Source: Allomyces arbusculus (lineage: Eukaryota > Blastocladiomycota > Blastocladiomycetes > Blastocladiales > Blastocladiaceae). From it: DNA of 64,000 nucleotides. The notes under the pieces are model-generated. The model saw nothing but the letters and a program-made list of their open reading frames with translations. It had not been told where the DNA came from and made no database searches. Each line of letters begins with the position of its first letter. Positions within the stretch are counted from its first letter, which is position 1. The position numbers and the translations under genes were made by a program. Below are positions 34,574 through 44,998 of this stretch, one piece after another. The stretch covers positions 186,001 to 250,000 of the forward strand of contig JADHYV010000030.1 of assembly GCA_027604705.1 (NCBI GenBank), read 5' to 3'.

Positions 34574-35024
34574 GGCATTGTACGAGCTGCTTGCAGCAAA
34601 GTGCTATGCTCGTTGTACGAGGCCGAGCAGCGAGTGGAAGCGTCTTGATCATTTTCCCGCCCCCGCCGCCCTTCTGTTTCGTGGGCCTGGTTTTCTCCCG
34701 CTACACGCGACGCGTCGCGTGGTGTTTTTGCCGCTTCATGGCACTTTCTCTCGCGCGGGCGCAGCGCGCCGCTTTCTTCTTCTTCCTCGTCTTTCGTTTT
34801 CGTGTCCACGCATCGGCCTGTGGAGCTGAGCGAGGATCCAGTCTGGTGGCGGCTGTGCGCCTTGCGGGCGACTGGTAGTGCAGGGTCCACATGTTTGTGA
34901 GGTTTCTTTACCTGACTTCGATCAGGTTTTTCCTCACGGTTGGCAGGTTGTTTTTCTCCCGAAATCGGGTTTTTTCGACCTGCCCCTTTGTCAACGGTTT
35001 GATTCACAATAGATGAGATAGGCA
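34574..35024 (+). repeat. Structured repeat, copy 1 (related to the TIR element at 42.1-42.7 kb)
   Basis: Shares with 42086-42588 a 5' block (GGCATTGTACGAGCTGC...GGAAGCGT), a pyrimidine-rich middle, and a 3' block. In the 3' block GTGAGG...CCTCAC encloses an inner CTGA/TCAG hairpin, and it ends AATAGATGAGATAGGCA. In this copy a second nested hairpin is also clear (GGCAGGT...ACCTGCC enclosing CCCGA/TCGGG). The 3' terminal inverted repeat seen in copy 2 is not preserved. No coding capacity. Confidence 0.65.
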
Positions 35025-35421
35025 TGATCATGACGCTGAAGCAAAGTTGTGAAGGCCGCTGCACAACGTCTGGGATCCCTGTACACAGTCAGCAGCCGCA
35101 TTTTGCAGAAAACCTGTGCGCCTTCGACCGGTCAACCGTAAGCCCGAAAGTAACAGACGTACGACTCCGAATGCATCACCGAAGGCGACACTGAGGCTTG
35201 AGCAGAGGGACCGTGTGTTGGCGAAGCCTGAACGATGGGGTGGGACTGTGGCGTTGCGCGTTCCCCGTCTCTGCCCGCTCTTTCTTGTGGCGCCACAAGT
35301 TGCTGCAAACGGCAAAAAATGGCAAATGGCGCGCGCCAACGCACGTGGGGTGTGCGCCCATCAACTGGCGTTTGAAGCGCGAAGCACAGTGCGCGGATTG
35401 CGTCTGAGGGCTTCTTGGGCG

Positions 35422-38400
35422 ATGCTACCTGGCGCCAGAGACAGGGCAACGTTGGAAGAGGATAGGAAGTCTGTTGAGGTCGGCGACCTTGCCCCTGCCG
35501 CTTCCAACGTCAAGCTCTTGCCTTCGCCCCCTGCCCACCACCACCGCTGCAAACCCGCTGCAACCACGTCGCAAGTATTGCAATTGCTCTTGGACCGCGC
35601 GCTCGATGATATGATAGACTCTGCCCGCCTGCCTGCCAAGGATTCACCGTTGCCGCCCTCAGCCGCCAACACGCCAGCTCGCCGACCAGCACCACCGCAA
35701 GCCGTTGCTCGTGATCCCGCATCGCCAACAGCTGCCGGTTCGACCAGGACTATGACGCCGCCTGTCCGCACCGCACGCTTCACCGACGACATTGAACCTG
35801 TCCACACGTCGTCGAGCGACGGGGGCGACGGCAGCTTTTTCGCGCATGTGCGCCGCCACCAGTCGGGCCGGCATGCACGCGACAGTCCCGACCACCGGCA
35901 CCGCCGCTCTGTGCCCGCGCCGGCGTCGCTCGATCTGATCAATGATGTTGACGCCGAGGACAGTGTCGACTCGGTAACGTCGTTGCGTCGCCAAGCATGG
36001 TTTTTTGGACGAGCTGCCGAGTCGACGCCCGAGCTTCCGCGTCACTTGCATGGGCTTCCGAATCGCCCACACTACGACCGCCGCCGACTCGCCAACATGC
36101 ATCGTGCTCGCCACCACGATGACGACCCGGTGAGCGACCATGGAAGCGACTCGGACGACGACCAGTCAAGTGACAGTTATGCTGGGACGACTACGAGCAC
36201 TCATTCTGGGCCCTGGCTCGCTCAGCCGCTCAAGGCACTCGCCGGCGCAGCAATTCGCTCGCCCAAGGAACGCCATGACCGCGCGGCGATGAAGGACCTG
36301 GGCCTGAGCTCCGAGTTCCGAGATATGGTCACGGCGTACCGCCGCAAATGGCACCGGCCGTGGTCGCCTGCACAGAAAGAGCGATCGTTTGGGTCGTCGT
36401 CGCTGCAGTCGATCAACCCGGCACGGTACATTTACGAGCGTCGGCGCCGCAAGGACCGCCAAGGGTCGCTCAACGACGTGTGGGTTCATTTGCGCGCGTT
36501 TCGTAACTCTCTCTACCTGTTTTTGCGATCCAAGCCCCTGCGTGCGTTTGCTATCATGCTCAACCTCGTGACCGACGCTGCGCACATCATTCTGTACCTC
36601 GTCGAAATGGCAGCCATCTACCCATTGCTCGGAAATGTGCCCATGCCCGGATTCGAGCCGCCGTGGTTGTTCATTCCACGGCCCGTGCCTATTTGGATCA
36701 TTTGCTATGGTGCGCTCCTTTGCAGCGTTCTCCTCCGTGATGGGGGTGAAACGCTTGCTGACAAGTTCTTTGCTGGCTCGTGGAACAGTCTTCTCCATCA
36801 TCAACCTTGTCGCATTCGTTTCGCGCATTGCGTTCAGCCTAGATCGCTACCGGACCTTGATGACGCTCGAAACTGCCGTCGATGTGCTCACGACGATCCC
36901 ATTCTTGATTGCCAAGTTGCTCGAAAATGGCCGCATGCTCTACGTGCCTTACTTTTTGCGTTCGATTCCGTTCATTTCGCGCGTGCGCCGTTTCATGCAC
37001 ATTCGACTTGAGCTGTCCGACACGGTTGAGCAGGTGGATGCGATCCAGGGCAAGCTCGTCAACGTGCTTGCGACCATCCTCACTATCATCTACACGACCA
37101 TGTGTGCTTTCCAGTACACGCAAGTCATGTTCGACGACCAGGCGCTCACGATCATCGACTCTTTGTACTTGACGATTGTCACTCTCTCCACGGTCGGTTA
37201 TGGCGATATCACGCCAAAGAGCTGGCAGGGGAGGCTCGTCATCATTGTCGCTATAGCGTTTGCGTTTGTGTCGGTGCCGGGCATGGTCTCGTCGGCGCTT
37301 GAGGCGTGGCGCGCCAAGCGCGATGGCGGCGGCGCGTACGTCAAGCACACCAAGAACCAGCACGTTGTCTTTATTGGCCGGTTCGATGACCCGGGCTTGG
37401 TCACTTCTCTGCTCCAGGCGTTGTTCCACAACGTGCGTTCCGGGCTCTCCAATTTGAGGGACGTCTTCTTCTGGTGCGCCTTCTGACTTGACGTCCCCCC
37501 TCCCCTCCAACAGGAAGGCTCGAAACCGCTTCAAGCCGTGTTCCTCTCGCGTCGCAGCCCCTCGCCCGCCGTCAAGGCTCTGATCACCGCGCCGGTCTTC
37601 CACAGCCGCGTCTTCTACATTCAAGGGTCGGCACTCAATTCGGCCGACCTCGGGCGCGCGAAGATCGCGACCGCCGACGCCGTATTCTTCATCAGCAACA
37701 ACACGACGCGCGAGGACGAGCGCAACGTGCTGCGCGTCTGGTCGGTCGTGCGGTACGCGCCGCTCACGCACTTGTACATTTACACGCACCGGCCCGAGTT
37801 TGAGCGGTATCACATGGTGCACGCGACGGCCGTCGTCTGCGCCGACGAAATGAAGCAGAGTCTGCTCGGCGCCAACTGCATCCACCGCGGCGTCGCGACC
37901 ATGATGATCAATCTGGTCTCGACCATGAGCCCAGAGGACCACTACGACCAGCCATGGATGGCACAGTACGGCGACGGTCTCGGCCACGAAATCTACTCGA
38001 TGGCGGTCCCTGAGGTATTCCAGGGCAAGCGCTTTCATCACATTGCTGCAGTATGCGACGCTCTGGTGCTTTTCCAGCTGGTGGGGCTCTCTGAACTGAT
38101 GGCGCCACCTTTGATGTTAGTACATGTTCCTCGAGTTCCAAATCATTGCCATTGCCGTGCGCATTCCGATCTTGCACCGGTCGAACGAATTCGAGACCGA
38201 GGACTACCACGTTATCCTCAACCCGGGCAGCGAGTACGTGCTGCGCGGCAACGAGGACATTGTTTGCATTGCGCAAGGCCTGCACGAAATTAACCTCGTT
38301 CTCGACATGGTACGTGCGGTGTTCTACGAATCCGGCTTCCTTGAAGCTCTCTCCACTTTCTCACATTGCAATGGCGCCACTTTCAGAATAAGGAGCAATT

Positions 38401-40120
38401 TGACACATCGCTGCAGAACCACCCGCCCATCTTTTCGACGACGGCGTCCAAGGGTCTTCCGTCGCACTTCACGCTCCGCCGGCAACCGTCCGAGTCGTCG
38501 GGCTCGTCCACGTCCAGCCCGCCCGTCATGCCGCAGTTCCCATCGACGCCCTATATCATTGGCCAGCCGGACACGCCCTTTTCCGACAGCCGCAAAATCT
38601 CGCTATGCCACCTTTTGCGCCGGGCGCCAAAACGCGTCGACGACGTGCGCGTCGACGACGGCATGCACCTGGCTGGCCATATGGTCGTGATCACCGCGTC
38701 CTGGCACCTGTTGCGGTTCCTGTGCACGGTGCGCGGCGCGCACATTCCCGCCGAGGACTTGCGCCCGATCCTCTTCTTGTCAACGACGTTGCCAAGCCCC
38801 GACGAGTTTCGGTTCCTCGCGCCGTTCCCGCTCGTCTACTTCATGGTCGCGAACCCGCGCAGACGCAAGGACTTGCAGCGCGCCAACGTGACTGCCGCCG
38901 ACCGCGTCGTGATCTTACCCGACGCCGAGTCGCTCCCAGTGCCCGGGGACGACGCGGTCGGCGACGATTTCGTCGACCTCGGCCCGATTCTTACGCGTCA
39001 CTTGGTCGCGCACGTGGCCGCGCGCACGACGGCCAACAGCAGTCTGCACGAATCGGTCATGACGTCGACCGCGCCCGGCATCCGTCGCGGCCACATGTAC
39101 ACGATGGTCGAGCTCAACGACGCCAACGCGATCAAGTACCTCGACCCGTCGGCCGACGTGACAGGCGTCGGTGGCACGCACCACTACCACCTGCACCCGC
39201 TGCAAGCCATGCCGTGGGTCGACGACGGCGACGAGCGCGCGCCGACGCGCGTCGACTCGCCGCTGCAGGACGGCATGCACGAGGGCGAGACGGTCGTCAG
39301 TATCGGGCTTGTCGGGGACGTGGCGCGGTCGAGCATGAGCGTCGACGTGATGGGTTCGTCAACGACGGTGCAGACGCGCGCGGTCGCGACACTGCAGCGC
39401 GACACGCGGCGGCGGCTCCGGCGGCGAATCGCGACACAGGACGACGTGGGTGGGAACGTACCCGGCTCCCCCGGGTTCGCGATGCCGACGATTGACTCGA
39501 GGTGGTCGACGGCACCACGCGTTGACGAGCCCGGACCGGACGCCGCCGGGAAACCCACAGCGCCCACGTCGCCCAAGTCGTCGAGCCGACGCACGCGCAC
39601 GCAAAATGCGATCCCGCCGCGGTGGCAAATGTTTTACACGCCGCAATTCGCGTCTGGCGAAGCATTTTGCCCCAACTTGCTCGACACGATTCTTGTCTCG
39701 CACTACTACAACCCAGTCGTGCTCGATATTGTCAAGCTGTTTGCGGGGATTCGCACGCGCACGCATCTGCGGCTCGACCGCGAATTGCGGCTGCAGCCGT
39801 CGTTCCTCTACACGATCGACGTGCCGCCTGAGTACGTCGGGCGCCCGTTCAAGGACCTGTTTGCCTACTTGTGCATCGAGTACGGCGTCGTCACGGTCGG
39901 GCTTTACCGCGCGCCGTCGGCCCAGTTGGGGAATGATGCGTCGTTTGTTTACACGGCGCCGCACCCGGAAGTCGTGCTGAATGCGAGCGACGTCATGTAT
40001 GTGCTGAGTAAGGTGTGGTCGAGCGAGAACAGTGCGCGAGGGCCGTCGTCGATGGGGACGGCGGGGGATGTGAAGGGCGATGATGGGTTGATGGCGGCGG
40101 CCACGAACCAGGCCGCTTGA
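35422..40120 (+). CDS. BK/Slo-type (RCK-containing) potassium channel alpha subunit
   Basis: Five exons, 35422-36709, 36789-37432, 37514-38050, 38121-38309 and 38387-40120, give 1463 residues with all phases consistent. The first ~370 residues are disordered and cytosolic. Transmembrane segments follow (INLVAFVSRIAFSL; ETAVDVLTTIPFLIA; an Arg-dotted S4-like IPFISRVRRFMHIRL). The selectivity filter is TLSTVGYGDITP. The RCK1 domain starts HVVFIGRFDDPGLVTSLL. The BK-alpha region includes FQIIAIAVRIPI and NEDIVCIAQGLHEI, and an RCK2-like domain starts MVVITASWHLLRFL. It should conduct K+ at the plasma membrane and be gated by voltage and/or intracellular ligand such as Ca2+. I do not see a poly-Asp calcium bowl. 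The start is uncertain: in-frame ATGs also occur at about 35326 and 35613. Confidence 0.88.
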
Positions 40121-40463
40121 GTTATAGAGAGGGAGAGGAGTACCACCCAAGTGAGGGAGAGAGAGTGCCTGATTTATTAGTACCCCAATTGCAACCGTTT
40201 GTTCATGGCAATGTGGTCTTGAAGCTGGAGGGCAATGCTTTCACCTCTGCTTCTGCAACGAATCATGAAGCACCCTGTGCAGGTGTGCAGGTGGAGAAGG
40301 GAGAGGAGGGCAATCGCGTCTGAAAACAGATCAAATTCGTGGGCGTTCAAGCAATCACATCTCGGTACTATTCCAACATCCGTTCCAGATCGCATGATCC
40401 TGGCGCGAAAATGATTTTGGGTCCTTGATTGGATCACCTACACCAACACGCAGCACGAAGTTC
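40121..40463. other. Intergenic stretch between convergent genes
   Basis: About 340 bp between the stop of the K+ channel and the 3' end of SR-like copy iv. Nothing recognised. Confidence 0.45.
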
Positions 40464-41480
40464 TCAGTTCACGCTGGCCCCGGGATGAGTGAAAGTGTAC
40501 ACGCATCGCATGCGCACCCGCAGCGGCTTGGGGCAATTGGTCAACGCGAGCCTCGTCCGCCCATCCAACGTCGCGACAACTTTCGCCAGCTTGTCATCGG
40601 AAACCGAAATGTACTCAAAGCGCGACTGTTTTCCCGGCAAAGGTGGGCGGCTCACCACGTCCAAGAGCCACGGGCCGCCTGGAGCCGCCTTCAACTCGGG
40701 AGAAATGCTTCTGTAAAGTTTTTCGACGTGCCGGGAGCCACCCTTCCCGGGCAAGTTCAAAACGAGGAAGACAGGTCGCGTAGGTGGCGGGCCGTAGACA
40801 AATGTTCCAATCTGGTGGCAGAACATGCAAATAAGCACGCATTTTGCTCCCTGTCAGAAGCGGTGGGGAATACGAACCTCAAGCAAAGCACCGCTTATCA
40901 CCATGCCGCTCATCATCGCGGCAATCTTGGCCGCACTATGTACGCGAGGAGAAACCACGGTGTGAGTCGAAATTGCACCCCCATCCTGTTGCGAAGAAGA
41001 CGAAGACGCCGGCGCACGCAATCGCATTTTTCCCGTTCAGGACCAGTTGACCTGCCGACCCTTTGGGAGCCGAAGCACGCCAGTAGGCAGGTAAGCCAGC
41101 GTCGACGCTGATGGAAGTTGCGACTGGTTCTGCTTTGGCAGCGCGGGTGGTTTCGGCGGCGGCAAAAGCAGCCGCGACTGCAGCTGCTGAGAGAGACGAT
41201 GCTGCGGCGGCGAGAGCGGGCGCGATCGACGCTCTTGCTGCAACTTCAATGGAACACGCGGGCGGGAGCGAGATCAAGGTGCGCCGACGACAAGTGAAAG
41301 ACTGCGACGAGGTGACCGAGAACGCGAGTCCCTCGGCGAATGAAGCCGGACTGAGTGCCGCGATGTAACGAGGATGACCCGTTCGAGGGCAGAGCACTGC
41401 GAAAATTCGCAGACCCGACCCCAGGCGGTGGAAAAATTGACATCGACTCGGAGCAATTCTGGCGGTGTCGTGTTGAGACC
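40464..41480 (-). pseudogene. SR-like family, copy iv (reduced RS region and RRM2)
   Basis: On the minus strand 41.43-41.05 kb gives weak RS-type stretches in more than one frame (SPRDSRSRSPRRSLS; RSRSRPRVPL). At 40.91-40.86 kb is ISGALLE, followed by a 67-nt intron with a GT donor and an AG acceptor. The next exon reads IGTFVYGPPPTRPVFLVLNL. RRM2 continues with RPPLPGKQSRFEYISVS and ends LRVRMRCVYTFTHPGASVN at 40464. The RRM2 exon is intact and its preceding intron is in the same place as in copies iii, v and the 14-kb gene. The upstream half is too broken to reconstruct as a gene. A short functional product from the RRM2 part is possible but unsupported. Confidence 0.55.
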
Positions 41481-42082
41481 AAAGGTCAGGTAAGCGCTAA
41501 ACGGGATCTACCCTTAGCAGTTGCATGAAGAAAAATCAAACCGGATCCGTTGGCGATGCCAAGCCGCCCACCTCGCCATCCTCGTATTCAGGGTCCGGCA
41601 TGGGATCAATAAACGTCAATGAGACATATGGAGCGGCGGGTGCATTCTCTGGTCTGGGAGCAACGGAAGCCACAACAGAATGCACTGCGGCGCCGAAATC
41701 AGGCCGCCGGTTCGCCTGTTCGACAACAGGTCGGCCGCGCGCACCGTCAATTGACGCACTGCCAATCAGGTCAGGACCCGGGTACACGAAAACGCTCACA
41801 TCATGTCTCAGTAGCTCTCCAAGTGCGGCACCGATCCACACGAACCCACATCTCGGCTGATACTCTCAGAGATGAATGACCGAATTAGAGTCATCTCCAC
41901 CCGTCATGGTCTCACAGGCCCGACGTAAAGTGGGATGTGCATGTGACAGGCTCCTGACGGTGCATTCCCAGGAGTGATCCGCCATTCGTATCAAGCAACG
42001 ACGATGTGTGTCATGGATGTGGGAGCTCATTTTGAGGCGTACCTGCGTGAGTCTGAAGGCAGGCGTCTGGACTTGGCCGAGG
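41481..42082. other. Stretch without a clear gene
   Basis: About 600 bp upstream of copy iv. A minus-strand frame (41841-41536) has an acidic Pro-rich segment (DPMPDPEYEDGEVGG) that could be a diverged exon of copy iv. No homology found in the window. Confidence 0.35.
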
Positions 42083-42667
42083 ATTGGGCATTGTACGAGC
42101 TGCCGAAGGCAGCGAAGTGCAATGCTCGTTGTTCGAACACGAACAACGCGGAAGCGTTCATGTGCCTCCCACCGCGCCCTCCCTTTCGCTGTGTTCTCGC
42201 GACTGTGACTGGTGTGTCGTTGTGGTTGGGTTGTGCATTCCCATGCACTTTGTTTCTTCCCTGCCGTTGCTTGTTTGGCACATTTTTTGCGGCTTCCGTT
42301 TTCGCTTCTCGTTCTGTTTCCGCTTTATCATTGCACTTCGTGGGCTTCGTCAGTCCCACTTCACGCGAAGGCTTCGCCATCGCTGTGTCCCTGCACCGGC
42401 CTGCGTAGTTGAGCGTGAGTCCATTCCCGGGGGCGCGACCCTTTCAAGGGCCGTGGGGGAGGGGTGCAGGGCCATGTGTTGTGAGGTTTTTTCACCTGAC
42501 CTTCCTGTCAGGTTTTTCCTCACAGGGGCAGCAGGTTTTTCCCGACCCGGTTTGTCGACGATTTGTCATCAATAGATGAGATAGGCACATGAACGCTTCC
42601 GCGTTATTCGTGTTCGAACAACGAGCATTGCACTTCGCTGCCTCCGGCAGCTCGTACAATGCCCAAT
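42083..42667. mobile_element. Non-autonomous DNA element with 82-bp terminal inverted repeats (MITE-like), structured interior
   Basis: 42086-42167 and 42583-42664 are inverted copies, 82 bp each with about three mismatches, extendable by three bases to ATTGGGCATTG at each end. Each arm carries its own small hairpin (CGTTGTTCG/CGAACAACG). The interior has no gene. Near its right side GTGAGG...CCTCAC encloses a CCTGAC/GTCAGG hairpin flanked by T-runs, then AATAGATGAGATAGGCA. The 3' part matches 34.57-35.02 kb. Target-site duplication is not clear (at most two bases). The length of about 585 bp and absence of coding sequence fit a MITE-class element. Confidence 0.65.
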
Positions 42668-42745
42668 GGCAGGCCCTGCCGCCTGTCTCCTCCTCTGTCG
42701 ACTCTTGCGTCCAACCTATGTAACAGCAAGTTGATTCACACCAAC

Positions 42746-44882
42746 ATGCAGGCCGACAGCACAAGTAGTAGTTTCCCAACCGCACGGCTCATTTTGCTTG
42801 GCCCTCCACAGGCCGGCAAGACGCAGCTCATTCATTTTCTTGCCAGCAATACCGACAACTATTTTTCCGTTGACGCACCCTTGGTCGTGGGCGATGGCGT
42901 CAACCCCTGCACCGCACGAGCTGCTTTGCACCGTGTCCGATTCGACCCGGCGCGCCTGCGCAAAACTCTTGTGCGCAAGACGGACGGCATCGCTCTTCCT
43001 CTCGATGAATGGGTTGCCGATATTTTCGTCGGGAACGCACACGATTCCAAAGCGCAAATGCGCGAACTGGTTGATTTTCTGGAACAGGATTCCGACTCGT
43101 TCTCGCTTGCTGAACTGCCGGCACCCATATTTGGTCACGGCCGGTCGTTGGAGATTTTGCTCGAGATTATCGATACGGTTGGCATTGGCGAAACGACGCA
43201 AACGGATCCACTGCGCGATTTGACGCTCGACCAGGTTCGCAGTTTGCACGCGATCGTCATGGTGATTCGGTCCGTACTTTTTCTCTTGTCCAGTGTCTCG
43301 CTTTTCCCTCATGATGCTCACTTGTGATAAATCCGACATGGATAGGCATGCTTCACCTCTCTCGCCCGGACTTCTTGACCTGTTTGTGCCCTACCTCACC
43401 TGCCTCGCAACGCATGGCTCATTGTGCACTGGAGTGGTCGTCGTGCACTCGAGATACGCACCAGAGGACGTTGTTGCGCGAAACGATCTATACTTGGACC
43501 TGTCCAAACGGATCGCCCAGTTTGACAATTGGTTCCGTGTGCAGTCTTTTCCTACGCACTGGTTGATCAAGCACCTTGCCATGGACAACAAGTTGCCTGT
43601 GGACGGCAACCATTACACGGTGCGCGAGGCGTTTTGCCTTCAGCAGCTTGACAAGTTTATTGCGGCAGTGCACGAGATTGTCCGGCACGCGCCTGACGCA
43701 ACCACGGTCGCCTCTGAGTCAGCTGTCGCGCCGTCCGTAATTGAACCGGTTGTGACGGGGCCAACGGTTTTTGGCGACGGTGCAACGACTGTAACAGCCC
43801 CGGAAACCCAAGATGTTCGTGGTGCCTGCGAGTTATTCACGGACCGTCATGCAGAGCCAATGAAGGGCATGAGCAGGTTATGCGCTCCGACCACGATTGA
43901 TCCTGCGCAGGCCCTCATCATCCTTGATTGTCCCGTGTCGCTTGGTCTCATGTCACCAGCAGGTGTATTCCTCTCGGCCAACGCCAAGTCAACAATCTTT
44001 GACACGTTCTCGTCGCCGTGGAGCTCAGTTCCCCCTGGCCGCGGCAAGCTGGCCGCGGAGCGGTTCACGCTCATTCCTCCGGATGTCAACCCTGGCCAGT
44101 GGGTTATGGCCGCCGAGTCCGAGTCGCCTTTACCAATGTATTTCCGCATGAGCATTGACAAGTCGGCCTTCATGAGTGTGGCCGTGGGCATGCTGACCAG
44201 GTTGACAGATAACCAGGAGGCCCAAAACCGGTTGATTGCTGAAGCGCCCATGATCATTTTGCCGTCGAATGGAGGGGTCGCGTTCTTAACGCCCGACGGT
44301 AAATTTCTGGCCGGTCACGTCGATTTGGAGACTGGTCGGCTCTTGGCCATCAAGTCTGAAGCCTATTCGGCTGAGCGCACGCGTTTTCACATTGTTCCAT
44401 TCCACTCTGCCAGTATCGAGTCGATTTACACCGAACCACCCACCACGATCGTTGCCAAGCCCCTTGCGTCGATTGCAAGCCGTCCGGTGTACATTTCCAT
44501 CAAGCACGAATGTTTCGATGTGAGGGTCATGCCACGTTTGTCAAATCGACCGGATTCACGATGGATCCTGGACCCGCACCCGAGCGGCACGTTTCGTCTT
44601 CGATCCGACAATATGTGGCTCACTGTTGGCCCGAGTTTGCAGCCCGACGTGACCTTGGATTCGGACGCGGCAGCCACGATGTGGGTCTTGCTCATGGGGC
44701 GTGACGAAATTGGTTTTATGCTGGCAGGACCCGTTTCAGTGCTGCAGCAGTTTGTCGATGACTCTTTGCACAGTCCGAAACGATTCTTGACAGTCGCGGA
44801 TGATGGTGATGGTTGGGCAATCCTGACGTGGGCAAAAGATTGCAGCTACCTGTCGAAGTTCCAGTTGATTCCCGTCGAATGA
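42746..44882 (+). CDS. P-loop GTPase-like protein with a C-terminal beta-trefoil-like domain
   Basis: Two exons, 42746-43269 and 43346-44882 (76-nt intron), give 686 residues. Residues 14-27 (RLILLGPPQAGKTQ) are a Walker A motif. IDTVGIGETTQ near residue 148 resembles a G3 DxxG motif, and TGVVVVHSRYAPED looks like the strand before the guanine-specificity region, although no clear N/TKxD is seen. The N-terminal ~300 residues are thus a small-GTPase/AIG1-like NTPase. The C-terminal ~370 residues repeat units starting with G-V-F-L or G-V-A-F-L and ending ERFTLIPP, TRFHIVPF and SKFQLIPVE. That spacing is typical of fascin/ricin-like beta-trefoils. I do not know a characterised protein with this fusion; substrate and localisation are unknown. 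No signal peptide or membrane segment. It starts 79 bp after the TIR element. Confidence 0.7.
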
Positions 44883-44998
44883 GTGCAGTTGATTTGTTTC
44901 GTAATGGACAGGTGGACGCGCGGTGTTGAAAAGTACCAGCACTTTCACAAGGCAAGATGGCAAACCTGTCTCCAATAATTTCAGTGCTTATTCCGTCG

